Notes under the pieces: model-generated
The model's input: only the letters and a program-made list of their open reading frames with translations
Told to the model about the DNA's origin: nothing
The model's database searches: none
Made by a program: the position numbers and the translations under genes
Shown: piece after piece, positions 23,401-35,817 of the stretch
How the letters are laid out: the number at the start of each line of letters is the position of its first letter
Position numbering within the stretch: position 1 is the stretch's first letter
Assembly: GCA_036429605.1 (NCBI GenBank)
Contig: CM071591.1
Coordinates: forward strand, 3,100,001 to 3,164,000
Origin: Cladobotryum mycophilum
Lineage: Eukaryota > Ascomycota > Sordariomycetes > Hypocreales > Hypocreaceae
Reading direction: 5' to 3'
DNA: 64,000 bases

Positions 23401-26400
23401 TTTTTTTTTTTTTTTTTGCGCACACCACAATTGAGCATTGGCAATCAATATGCTGTACAATGCTGACGGTGGCTCATCAACAATTGTATCTGCTACTGAA
23501 CTTTAGAGACGCCACTTCATTGAACGCCTCACAGCCGAAGACAGCCCTCTTCCGGCTTTGTGTCCCTGGAACAGTTCGGAGCGTTTTTAACTGAAAGCGC
23601 ACACTAAAAAATCGAAGCCACAACCGTTCAGCTTACATGGTTCGGCAAATGGCGCACTTGTCTGACTCGTCTCCTTCAGCCTCATCCGACGGATCGGTGG
23701 ACCAGAGGTAGTGCTACCTGGAGTGATCCGCCGTTGAACCAGATGCTGGGGACGGGTGGGAGGCAGTGATTGGAAGAAACGGTGAGAGAGACGGGGAGTG
23801 GGCTGTTTTCCATTGTTGAGGCTGCAGTGTTGTTTCCCACAACCCAGCGTCTAGGTGCATCGGCCGCGCACAATCACGCAACCTAAATGAACTAGCTGTG
23901 CCAACGACGTAGGAGGCTGAAATACCCAACGAGAATCTGATAAGAATACGACTTACTGCGTATTTATGTATGTAGCTGAGATGATAGTAATATCCATCAA
24001 TGCTATCAAAGGAAGCTTGAGAAGATATCGAGTTATAGACGCCATCTGTTGAGCACACGAGAGATGTTTCCACGATCAACTCATTTGGATAATTAGGTCA
24101 ATTCCCGGCAGAGCAGGGCAGGGGGAGTTGTTCTGTCCAAATCTCGAGATGACCAAGCTGGCCGTGTTCTAGTTCTAAAGGTCTATGCCGACCGCCGTAA
24201 GCTTCTTGCCTCGTAACACGAGTTGACAGTAGGTTGTGGAACTGGATTCGTTGGCAAAGGTTAGCCCAGAAATTCCGAGATAGAATGACACCTTCATTCG
24301 GTCTATAACCACTGTACTCTGTACATGACCGGATATTACCTTTCCGAGTCAGCCAGACCATACCGCTCGATAATACCCGAAAGGATTTTTCTCTGTCGGG
24401 AAACTGTCGAATATGCATAATCAGTACCCTGCATTCAGCAACAACAATGCCAGTTCGCATCATTGGCCAATGATATACAGGGTGGACATGGTGATTCGAC
24501 AGGGAATCGAATAATAACATGTTGGAATCGAGTAGCTGGTTATCGTCAATCTTGTCGAAATAGGCAAACTCCGGATTGTCAGAACCCTTGACGCGCTGGG
24601 TTGCGCACATGGCAATGGGGAGACCAGACACATAAACGAGGAGATATCCTCCCCCAGTCGCATCAGCCACCCACCCACCAACCCCCAGTAGATGCAGCAA
24701 GGCTAAGACGATGTTGGTGGAAGTTTTGCTGAATCTGATGAAAAGCAAAGATGCAATTTTTTTCTGTGTCAAGGGTTAAGGTTTGGAATTCGCAAGTTCT
24801 TCCTTTCCTAGACCTAGAAAGGTAAGAAGATGGAACGCCGTGGAAGTTTGGGTAGTTCCTCGTGCCTTCTTCATTGGAATTTCTTGCCAGCATGTACCTC
24901 CCGATTCCCCATCTAGCCGAGGCCGTACATCTGATACTGTTACATGGCAAATACGGAGTCCAATACACCGTACACCTCTCTGCTGCCTACTAGGTAGTAG
25001 TCTCTTGCAGGTACCTTCACACACTGCCAGGTAGCGTTTTTGCACGATGCACATGGCTTGGCTTAATCCAAGTCGTTCTCGTTCAATTCTTACAAAGAGC
25101 CAAGCTTTGGCCGGCCGTGAAATTCTCCGCCGTCAATTTGAGTTTCATACATACAGGTACGCGTAAATTCTGTCCATTGATCCAGCCTTGTCAGTACCTG
25201 TACTAACTTTTTGACCTGGTACTACCTTGATGGACTTTAATGGCAAGAGGAAGAGAAGCCTTAGGACTTGGTCTTTGGTCATCATGATCGGCTGTCAATG
25301 GTCCATTTACCCTCCTCTATCAACACTTTGCCTCATCTCTCAGGCAACGAATAAAATCGAAACTCTGATATTTCCTCTCCCCCAACATACGAACCTCCCA
25401 TTTCCGACCTCGACTTTCAACTCCATCATTTTGAACATCACCAATTTGTAACAACGCGGTGCTTGCAATGTACAAGTACCTGATCAAAAAAGAGCTCACC
25501 ATGGGGGCCAATCAATAGTGACAAGGGTCAGGGGTTCTTTGAATCACAGCTAATTCCTACGGGGTATTAGAGCTGTGACCAGAGCCCTTATTTCGACACC
25601 CACAGTCCCATATTCTCGGAGTTGCGTCTAGACCCATCTCTTGCTTGGTAGGTGTTCTTGTTTGCCCATTTTATTCCCTCTTTTTAAATCTCCTGTTAAC
25701 GTCCGGTCGTCACCCGCCATCCGTCATGCACCACACACACCACCAACTGCAAGCATTGCAATTTAACCCCATTTCTTTCCGATGGTTGCAGGACTATTGG
25801 AGAGCTAAATTTCCGGGGAGACCAGGATTAATCTGGGGCAAGGCTCGAAGGAGACAAAACGGAGGGAGAGAGAGCGAGAGAAAGAGGGGGAGAGAGGGCT
25901 GGAAGGTTACTTTGGAGGGATGCATTTGTGTGGTGTGTGTTAAGTGAAATCTGCTGTGCTTCCTCGAATCACTGATGGTTGTGTACTTTCAGCTGTCCAA
26001 GGGGGAGGGGGCTCTTGACATCAGGCTTTGGACGAGTACTGGGCCGATTCATTTCGGGGGTGTCCTGAGTATACAGACACAGTACGGAGATGACAGCACC
26101 ACCCACGGATAACCTCCCGTCACCCACGTGCCTCGACGACATTAGCTCGGTGATTTTTCTTTCTTTCTTGACGTCTCAGGCAAGGCATCGTTTGGCGTCT
26201 TCTTGGTTTTTTTTTATTTTTATTTATTTTTATTTTTTTTTAATGAGGTTGGGCCGGGAACCGATGCGATCCTACCGGAGTTTGTTTGCAAGATTCAGTG
26301 AGACCACCACCGACCGGGTGACGATCTTTGTCTCAGTTGTTGCTCTGATAGCATCATCTCCTGTCTGGTCTGTCCGTTGTGTGTTGTGTGCAAAGGTTGA

Positions 26401-29400
26401 CGGATATGGATTGGGCATTACTATGACATATGCACAACACTCATCCGAACCTCTCAAGTCAATCAACTGACACAATCCTAATCCAAGACATGGAAAGAAA
26501 AGGAGACTAACCAACAAGAGATGCACCACCCCATTCTCACCCGCCGCCGCCCTTCTGTTTCTTCCCATGGCAGATGATGTGAATAGAAATTACTCGTTTT
26601 TTCTCTCTTCCTCTTCTCCGAATATGACAACTCGAATAAACACTCTCGGATCCGAAGGAAATAAGCCTTGGCCTGCGTGGTTTGCTTCGTCTTCCTTTTC
26701 TTTTCATTCTTTCTCTCTCTCTCTTTCTCTTTCTCTCTACTAAAGAAGTAACACATCCGACTCGTAAAAAAAAATTAGCAAATAACCAAAAAGTTTGGCG
26801 CCCCCGATAAAATAAAATAAAAATTAATAATGATAATAATAATAATAATAGTGAATAGCCTTATTCCATATTGGCTAGACCTGGTGCGGAGTAGCCAAAC
26901 GGAGATTTTTGTTCTTTAATTTGCTCTCCCTCGGTCACTCCTGCCATTTCATTTTCTTTGTATTTTATTTCATCACATCTCAACAAAGAAGTTGCGACCT
27001 CCTACCTACGGTTGTGGGGCGACCGGAGTTGTGTCACATCCCTCCAAAAAAGAGGCCAGGGAAGCTGTGACCGCCTAATCTTATCACATATTTGGAGGAA
27101 GTCTCGATGTACCTCTGAGCACACACACACACAGTACGTCTCTTTTCGTATCCCATCGCCCTTTCTTTCCTCTTCCCCCTTTCCTCACCCACCACGAAAG
27201 AAACATTTTGTCTCATACATCACACTCAGCACCTCATGACAAATGCTCTTGATGTTGCCGTGTTAATCAATTTCTCCGGCCGCCATATCGCACGAACCGA
27301 TCGCTATTGTTGCATCACAGAAGGGAACCTGGCCGCTCAATCGGAATGAAGCGTTAGACAGCCCCCTTAACCCAACTTTAGGGTGTGTCCGCCTACAGCG
27401 CCACCCCGATGCATCAGGGTGTGGGTGTGGGTGTGTGATGAAGTGACATGGGTGGGAGAGGGCCAAGATCATCCCACACGCAAAGGTCTCGACTGATCTC
27501 TGTCTGCGAGGTAAAACCAAACCTGTCGGCTACATGAGAAGAATCTCCACTCGATTCGCTTACATACTCAGGCGGTTGCTCAGCCAGTGACATCAAACTC
27601 CGGGATCCTGGTGACAATACTAGAGATGCCACTCGACATATTGTTTCTCTCCCCAAGAACGATGACGATTGGACGAAATATCGCCTGAAAATTCTTCATA
27701 CGGATGAAACTGAGACCGCCCCTAACAAGCGTTATCGTTGTGGAAATAATGCCTCCTCTTTTGCTTGGTGATTGTACGAGCGACATCCGTCTTTGCTTGA
27801 TACTCGAGTGGAAGAAGAATTACATTGGCTGCCAGGTAGGCAGAGAAGAAAAGTCTTGGTCTCTATGCTTCTCTACGATTACTCTCACCAGTGTCGGTTC
27901 CTTTCGATACTCTTGATCTCTGGATGCAATTTTCCATCAAGTTTTAAAGTCATACAGCAGCAGCGATGTTTTTTTTGTCCACCACATGATACTGCACAGG
28001 GCCACCACGTGCCAGGATCGCCCTTGTTGACAGCGGCTTTCTCGTAAAAAAAGCCACGCGCGCTCTCTCCCGTGACGACGCAATCCCTGCCAACCAGCAA
28101 GGGGCCGCAAGAAGATACATTAAGGGAAAAAGGCAATCGGCCTCTCCTGGCGCGCACCACAACGTCGTGAGCCACGAGCAGCATGGCCAACGTGCTCACC
28201 TAAGAACTTGCGCCGAGCTATCGGCTACTAGGGAGGTAGAGAGGGCCATACCCAAACCAACATCGTCGACGAAATACGATCAGTTCCAATCTCTCTCCCC
28301 ATGGTTTCCTGCCACTCAGCACTTTGTCGTCTGAGTTTTATTAGATACCATTGTCTTAGCTCGTGCCCTAATTTATCATTGCCTGCCGAATCTTTGACGG
28401 CTACTGTACCTCGCCCTTTCAACCCCCACGGGTCTCAGATGTCTGTAAGTCCTGAAAGAAGCAATGTGTGTTGCATCGCAGGATTTGCCAAGACTGAGAT
28501 CGATGGCATTCGGCACGCAATCTCTTCCCCCTTCGCTGCTGCAAGCTTGAGATGATGCAATGCGGAAGAGCGTCCACTCTTGTATATTATGCACACGAGC
28601 AATTACGGCCAACAAGCACGAGGCGTATTCTCTATGCACATACAAATGACATTTAATCAACAGAAAGAAAAATCCGTTTCTCTCATTGGATGTTTCGTAA
28701 ATGTACGCATACCTACAGGCGCATGCATTCGCCAAGCAAACCCCAACCGAGCAATTTCGGCAACTTTTTCAAATCAACATGTGGCAAGAAAGTAGATGCA
28801 TGTCTGTGATTGTGCTGTGCCAGACGAGAACTGGAAACAAGACTTTGTGACAAGGGGGAGATATCCTTCACCGTCGGCCATAACTGGTCCATACCCGATC
28901 CTGAAGGGAGGGGGAGGGGGGGCTCCTCATCCGTTCCTCGTCACCGCGACCGACTGGAAAAGAGAGCCTGTTAAAAAAATTTTGTTGTGAGACCAGCATA
29001 ATGTTATTTCCCCCTCATCCATCCATGCCTAGCTGAAACTCCTGGATGCACACACAAGGGTTTAGCAGAGACAAAACAGGGCGCAGTATTGCTTTTCATT
29101 CAGCATTCCAAGGAATGCACGCGCACGCACGCATACACACGCACTCATACATGACATATCGTCACAATCGGATCATGTTGGAGGGCGCCCATGTCGGCAA
29201 GCTTAAACATTTTCGAGCGTATTACTACACAACAAGGCCTGAATGAGCACACAGCATCTTTGGTTGCATTCCGGTCTTGCCAGTCTCAGCTCGGGATCTT
29301 TGTCCCACTCTCGTCCATGCCGCCGCCCGCAGCGTCACGGCATGCTTGTTCCACCGCGTAGTACATAGATACCCGCCTCCCTTGTTCCCCTTTCCCGGAC

Positions 29401-30027
29401 GGGGCGGCCAAGACCAGTCTCGCTAATTGTCTGGCTCGTCCCGTGCTGCCCTTCCATGCCGCCCCATGTTGTCTGAACGCCGCGGCACATGCGCCTTTTC
29501 CCGTGGATAGCTGCTGTAAAACTCACAAGGAGCTAGAAACGCCATGCCAGATGTTTGAAGGGAGGAGAGTGAGGGAGGAGGGAGAGCCTAGGGGGAGAGC
29601 CTGGGGGGAGAGCGAGGGAATAGCCAGCTCGCTTCTTGTGGCGCGGTCTGCAGTGACAACATCGTACGAAATCCGCCTGGGTTGTAGACGAAGAGGGCCG
29701 ACGCCACCCCCATCTCATGCAAGACATACTTGGTTGTTGTCTTCTCTTCGAGCAACAGGAAGATTTTTGTAACTACATGTCTTTCTTTTGGTTTAACCAA
29801 GAGAGGGTACAACGACACTCGAGACTGGTAGAATGTTGACATTGGGCCCGTTTCATGCGCCGGCCTAAGAATCTGATACATTTTCAGACAACAAAACTGG
29901 TAAAAAAAGACATGCTAAAACTAAAACCCCCCAAAAACAACTAACACCCGAGTTTAAACCAAGTTGAAACATTGATCTTCTTTCATGGACAAGTCTCCTC
30001 CGTATACCCTCCCCCTGACGTAACACT
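20441..30027. other. Gene desert; nothing recognised over about 9.6 kb
   Basis: I find no open frame with a recognisable domain, no tRNA or rRNA, and no terminal repeats or transposase fragments. The longest frame (24098-24772, minus strand, 224 codons) has no family resemblance. Simple tracts occur: a T run at 23400-23417, GAGA-rich sequence at about 25860-25900, CT tracts at about 26700-26740 and ATA units at about 26831-26851. Base composition is mixed and there is no obvious AT-rich mutational footprint of repeat-induced point mutation. Confidence 0.5.
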
Positions 30028-33000
30028 TTATAGACGGCTCTCGATACCGGCGAACTGGTTGTCTTCTGCCCAATGCGAATCGGGCCAGACGAGTCGGATC
30101 GCTTCCCAAATATGGCTATATACCAGCATTGTCAGTAACACAAACATCTTCTCCAAGGGAAAGCACGTTGCCGAGTGGTATGACAGCGAACATATTGAGC
30201 CCAATACGATAGGGAGAGAATGGGGGAGCGAGGGAAGGGAGGGAAAAAGGCAACTCACTTCACATGCAGAATCTCCAACCCACTCTTGACCTCTTGCGGC
30301 AGGTCCTTTACGTCCTTTCGATTCTGCGCTGGGAGTAGCACAGTCTTGACTCCGGCTCGGAGGGCACCGATGAGTTTCTCCTTGATACCTCCGACCGCCG
30401 TGACCCGACCGCGGAGGGATATTTCGCCCTGCGTAACACGTCATGTTAGCATGTCAAGTTGAAACACTAGAAACTTCCCCTTGAGAGCTCGGGGAGAATA
30501 GCCTGCCGTTGAAAGGAAGATGGAGAGAGAAAGAGAACTTACGGTCATGGCCATTGTTGGTGGTACCGGCTTGCCAGAGAATAGAGAAATCAAAGCGATA
30601 GCCTGGCCGATACCGCTGCTGGGTCCATCCTTGGGCATGGCTCCTGCGGGGCAGTGAACGTGAATGCTGCGATCCTTCATGATGTCGGTTGTTGGTTCAG
30701 GGGTGAGGCCCAACTCAAACGCATGAGCCTTGACCCAAGTAAGGGCGACTTCCACACTCTCCTTGAGGACATCGCCGAGCTTGCCAGTGAGCTGCACGCG
30801 CCCATTGCCAGGCATGTCAGCCACCTCGATGAAGAGAATACTACCGTTGCCACCGGAGCTATACGCTACCAAACCTGTAACAATACCAGGTCTGCTAGTC
30901 TTCTCGGCAATTTCCTCTTCATACATTTCAATGCCCAAGATGGTCTCGATGTCGTCAACGGTAAGCTGTGTTCGATATGCGCCCAGGTTCTTGTTGTCCT
31001 TCGCCTCGGCGAACTCGACCGCCTTCGCACGACACACGGAGCCAATCTCACGTTCCAGGTTGCGAACCCCTGACTCACGAGTGTACGACTCAATAATCTT
31101 GGACACCACCTTCTCGTTGAACTCTACCTGGTCCTCGGCCAGCCCATTGACGCGGAGCTGCTTAGGAATCAGATGCTGTATCGCAATGTGACGTTTTTCA
31201 AGCGTGGTGTAGCCAGGGAGATAGATCATCTCCATACGATCCAATAGGGGGCCGGGGATGGTGTCTAGAGTGTTGGCGGTGGCGATGAAGAGGATCTTGG
31301 AGAGATCAACGGGCATCCCCACATAGTGGTCTTGGAACGTGTAGTTCTGTTCTGGGTCCAGAACCTCGAGCATGGCAGCCGAGGGGTCACCATGTACGCT
31401 TGCCGTTCCGATTTTGTCAATCTCGTCCAACAGGAAGACGGGGTTTGCCACTCCAACCTTTCTCAAACCTTGGACGATGAGACCAGGCATGGCCGCCACA
31501 TACGTTCTCCTGTGTCCGCGGATCTCTGCCTCGTCTCTGACACCACCCAGGGATATGCGGTGGAACTTGCGGCCCAAAGCAGTTGCGATTGACTTGGCCA
31601 AACTGGTCTTTCCCACACCAGGGGGTCCAACTAGGAGCATAATCGGTGACTTGTCGACCATGCGTTTCGACTTGAGGATCTGAAGCTTGGCTAGATCTTG
31701 TTCGGACTTTTCGGGTGATGATGCGCGTGGCTCGCGGCCTTTCTCCCCCTCCGTAATTTCCGAAGAGGCGTTCTCTGCTTCAGCCTGTCTGATCTTTTCA
31801 TCCACGTCGTCATTGATGGATTGTTTGAGTCTGAGGACTGCCAAGTACTCAATAAGCCTCTTCTTGACCTTGTCCAGGCCGTAGTGATCCTGATCTAGCT
31901 GGTTGCGAGCCCTGGCCAGGGTGTCAGGGCCGAGCCTGTCGTTGGTGACAGCCGACCAGGGGATCTCTGCCAGTGTTTCCAGCCAGTTCCTCGTCACCTG
32001 GTATTCCTGATTCATGGGCGCCATCTTCTGCAACCTGCGAAGTTCTCTGTCTACTGACTTGGAGACATCTGGTGGTAGCTGCGCTGCTTGCAACTTCTTC
32101 CTTAACTCGTCAAGCTCATTAGCTTCCTGCTCATCATCTTGATTATTCGCGCCGTTGGGCGCCCCAAACTGCATTCCAGGTATTGGAGGCATTATGTTCT
32201 TCCTGTTAGGGTTATCGTTCAGGCGGTCTATGAGATGGATTGGCATAGAAGTGAATGTCGTAATCTTGAAGTTATTCTTGATGCCCCCAACCTGTCTCTC
32301 CAACAGTTCGATGACCTTTGTGAGCCTGACCTTGACATCTAGGGCAGCCAAAATCCCCAGTTTCTCCTCGTGTGTGGCCTCGACGAGGTTGGCCATGAAA
32401 TCCGCGAGCAGTCCCGCCTCCTTCAGTTCCCTTTTGATGATGAGCGACTCTAACCGTCTCGTGACGCCGGGAGATAGAGCCGGGCCTCTCGTGCGAGGCA
32501 GGAAAGAGGAGATGCGCAGAATAGTAACCAGTTCCCTGGAGCGCAGTTTCAGCAAGGAAAAAGATCCTGCAGCTGCTTATCGCCGATGTCGACTGCGCAG
32601 GTCCATGTTAGCACACCTTCTGAGACGTTGATTTCGGGATTGATTCCATGTACGTACTCTCATCTTCAAAATATGTCACCTTGGCCTCGAAAAACGGTCG
32701 CTCTCTTGTTATTCCATCGACCCTGATTCGACCAGTTCCCTCAACGCGCAGGGCAAATTCTCCGGACCCTCGACCATCGATGCCGATTATTTTAGCCGCG
32801 ACACCGAATCCAAACAGGTCGCCTTTCTTGGCAGCTCCCGGGCTGACCTCCTCAATCTGCGAGGGGTCTATCTCCTCGCCATTATTAATCAGAAGCTGCC
32901 CGTCGGATCCGACCAGCGGCGAGGAAACGGGGACGCAAGCTATCGGGATGGAATCTATGCGACCATCGGGGCCCTTGGCGGCGGCGCGCTCATAGACGGA

Positions 33001-33126
33001 CGCGAGGAGGGCGGGGATGTCGGGTCGGCTGGAATTGACGGTGATGCGCTGGACAAGGCCGGGGAGCAGGATGGAGCCTCTGGCTAGAGGGATCAGAGGC
33101 AGAGTCGAGGACTGTGATCTTCCCAT
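30028..33126 (-). CDS. Peroxisomal Lon protease (ATP-dependent serine protease), frame-broken in the assembly
   Basis: The enzyme is an AAA+ protease that clears damaged proteins from the peroxisome matrix. The model is complement(join(30028..30115,30259..30428,30543..32592,32658..33126)), about 925 residues. In order: LON N-terminal domain (LPLIPLARGSILLPGLVQ), Walker A GPPGVGKTS, Walker B VFLLDEIDKIG, arginine-rich AAA lid, and protease domain with serine in PKDGPSSGIGQA and lysine in GGIKEKLIGAL. The last three residues are Ser-Arg-Leu, a type 1 peroxisomal targeting signal, which separates it from the mitochondrial PIM1 paralogue. The first intron (65 bases, GCTAAC branch point) joins FEDE to IDIGDKQLQDLF. 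The frame then needs one extra base in the A5 run at 32558-32562 to continue into LKLRSRELVTIL. RPA2 is divergent. Confidence 0.9.
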
Positions 33127-34232
33127 GTCTGACGGAAAAGGGGGCAGCAACGGTATAGTGAAACAAAAGAAAGGAAGAACAGAAGGTGATTTCGTTATTG
33201 TGAACCAGTCGATGGGGACAGGATCCAGGATGTTGGACCCTGTGGACAATTCGATAGAGTATAGAGGGCGCAACAAGCAGATGGATACTAATAATTGGAC
33301 AAGTTAGAAGGACATGGAAGAAAAGAGGACGGATGGTGTGTCTTTGTTTGACGTATGTCAGATGCTTGCTGAGCTGGGCCACCGGACTGGACTGGACTGG
33401 GCTGGTTTCGGCTGTGGTTGGATTAGTATGGGGAGGGATGGTGGTCTCCTAATAGTGAAGCTCGGTCAAGTTCTAGTTGCCGCCCCCAGCCCTGCACAGC
33501 GCCTGAAGCCGAGGCTGAACCTCTATAAACACTCCAGCTCCACCATGATCACTCCACCTCGGGCGTCACGTCAGTCGTCATGAAACTATGTATGCTTCCG
33601 TCAGTGTCACCTGATTCGAATTGTGGGCAGTTGTGAAGAAGCTATTTTTGGCAAGCAAAATATGTGGCTTCGAATGAATTGGCCATTTTTTCCGGACAGA
33701 AAATAATACTCTTCGGGGGCATATATGATGTCGTGAATCATATGTAGTCGGTATAGGTAGCATAAAGGTTGACTTGCACTGGGCATGTGTTTTTGATGAC
33801 ACTTGAGGTACGTACCTGACCTGTCTACCCCGGACCTCAACGTACAGATGCCTCTCCTACTCCGTACCAATGTTTCTTATCTCAATGTGACCAATGATAC
33901 TCTACTAATATGTATCCAGCAATTATTACCTATCGGGATTAGTTGGAAAGAAGAAGAAGAAGAAGAAGAAGAAGAAGAAGAAGAAGAAGAAGAGAAAATG
34001 GAAAATCAGATAGATAGTCTAGCAAGGGCTTGAACATCTTGTCTCAAACTTGTAACCTTCGACATCCGGCTTACTCCCACAATTCACTTTTGATGAGTCA
34101 GCAAAGAGAACACACCCAGACAGAGGGACCCGCAATCGCGGGGCAGCAAATCCCATTAAGCCAGAGTCGCGCCTTAACGCGTCTCCCGCCTCTTCCAGTA
34201 CCAAAACCTCCATCCACACACCAACTCAAACA
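33127..34232. other. Divergent promoter region of Lon and RPA2
   Basis: No gene is seen. The 1.1 kb between the two start codons should hold both promoters. An AAG microsatellite lies about 240 bases upstream of the RPA2 start. Confidence 0.6.
33948..33993 (+). repeat. (AAG)n microsatellite, about 15 units
   Basis: This purine triplet tract lies between the divergent Lon and RPA2 genes, nearer RPA2. Confidence 0.95.
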
Positions 34233-35269
34233 ATGTGTAAGAAAAGATCATGGCCACTTGCTCACTCCGTACCAATTCAATTTGACTGACTTGTTGAACC
34301 CATGTGTTGTTATAGCAGCGTACGGTGGATACACAAAGACCGGCTACGGTGCCCAGGGCGGCGATGATTCCGGTGGTTTCTTCGCTGGCGGTTCCCAGCA
34401 AGGCAGCCAAAGTGCAAAGGTAAGAAAGTCTCTTCACCGTTACGAGAGAGAAGAACCCCCCCCCCCCCATTTGCCCACTGTGAAACGATTGAGGGAGTTT
34501 CTTTTCTTCTCTTTTCTTTTCCGGCTAACTAGGTTCTCACCTTTGTCAGTCCTACCAAGATGAATCCCTCCGCCCCGTAACCATCAAGCAAATTCTCGAA
34601 GCCGAAGAAGCCTACTCAGGAGCAGACTTCAAGATCGACGGCTCGCCCGTCACGCAAATCACCTTTGTCGGCCAGGTCCGCAGCGTGAACCCCCAGCCCA
34701 CCAACATCACCATCAAGATCGACGACGGCACCGGCCAGATCGAGGTCAAGAAGTGGATCGACGCCGACAAGCAGGACGACGCCGACCCGGGCTTCGAGCC
34801 GGACTCGCACGTCCGCGTCTGGGGCCGCCTCAAGTCCTTCTCCAACAAGCGCCACGTCGGAGCGCACGTCATCCGCCCCGTCACCGACTTCAACGAGGTC
34901 AACTACCACCTCCTCGAGGCCACGTACGTGCACCTGTTTTACAGCCGGGGCGCCATCGGCGGGGACGGCGCGCCCGCCAACGCCAACGGGGATAGCATGT
35001 TCGTCGACGGCGGCGCCGGGTACAACGAGAACGCCGGGGGCAACGCCCAGATGCCGAACAAGCTCTCCGGGTGTTCTGCCGTCTCCAAGAAGATGTACCA
35101 GTACCTCAACGACGCACCGGGCGGTGGCGAGGGTATTCACCTCAATGCCATTAGTAGCACAACGGGAATGTCTGTTCGGGATGTCTTGACGGCGGCGGAT
35201 GAGCTACTAGGACAAGGGTTGATTTACACAACGGTTGATGATGAGACATGGGCCATTTTGGAGTATTAG
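34233..35269 (+). CDS. RFA2: Replication protein A 32 kDa subunit (RPA2/RFA2)
   Basis: RPA2 is the middle subunit of the heterotrimeric single-stranded-DNA-binding complex used in replication, repair and checkpoint signalling. The model is join(34233..34236,34316..34419,34550..35269), 275 residues. The first coding exon is only ATGT; a 79-base intron (GTAAGA donor, TGACTGAC branch region, ATAG acceptor) follows. The resulting N-terminus MSAYGGYTKTGYGAQGGDD is the Gly/Tyr/Ser-rich phosphorylation tail typical of RPA2. The OB fold DBD-D follows (FVGQVRSVNPQPTNITIKID, VKKWIDAD, VRVWGRLKSFSNKRHVGAHV). The C-terminal winged helix starts near IHLNAISSTTGMS and ends TWAILEY. An unusually Gly/Asn-rich linker separates the two folds. 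Length agrees with the family (about 270). Confidence 0.93.
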
Positions 35270-35817
35270 GATTGAGAAAAAAAGAGGCAGTTTTTATTTA
35301 TGTATTTGTCGTATTAAACACGGCACGAGGAAGTGGTGTCATATTAATGTTAGAGAAATTGTATCACAGGCAAAAAGGCAAGAGGGGGTAAACCCTTTTT
35401 TCACGAAGGAATGTTTATATATTTTCTTGGGACCACCTATTTGCCTAAGAGGTTGTTTAGAACAGCCCCCAATGCAATAAGTGCCACTCTGTTGATCCGG
35501 TAAAGACAGGACGGTGAGCTTACAAGTCCACGTCGTGAATGACTGCCATCAGACGGCCAAACCCAAAACATCAAACGACGAAACATCAAGAGCAAAGCCA
35601 AATGAATGTCAATGAACAGAGAAAAAAACAGCCCATTATCACAAACACACTTCGTAAAGCAAAGCACAGAAACAAAACAAACAAATCATTTCAACCAACA
35701 AAAATCATCGCAAGTTTCCTTCGTGAGTGGGAGGGTTTCATTCTGAGGAGTGGAGAGGTGTTTTTCAATCTTGGTGCGGCTCATGGTCCGCGACGTCGCT
35801 GCCCCCCATTCGAGGGC
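35270..35817. other. Convergent intergenic region RPA2/GNAT
   Basis: The stretch holds the facing 3' ends. It is A/T-rich with AAAC tracts around 35620-35690. No gene is seen. Confidence 0.65.

Noticed and set aside
26801..26815. TGGCGCC motif resembling a retroelement primer-binding site
   Set aside because: No flanking long terminal repeats, no polypurine tract partner and no reverse transcriptase remnants nearby.
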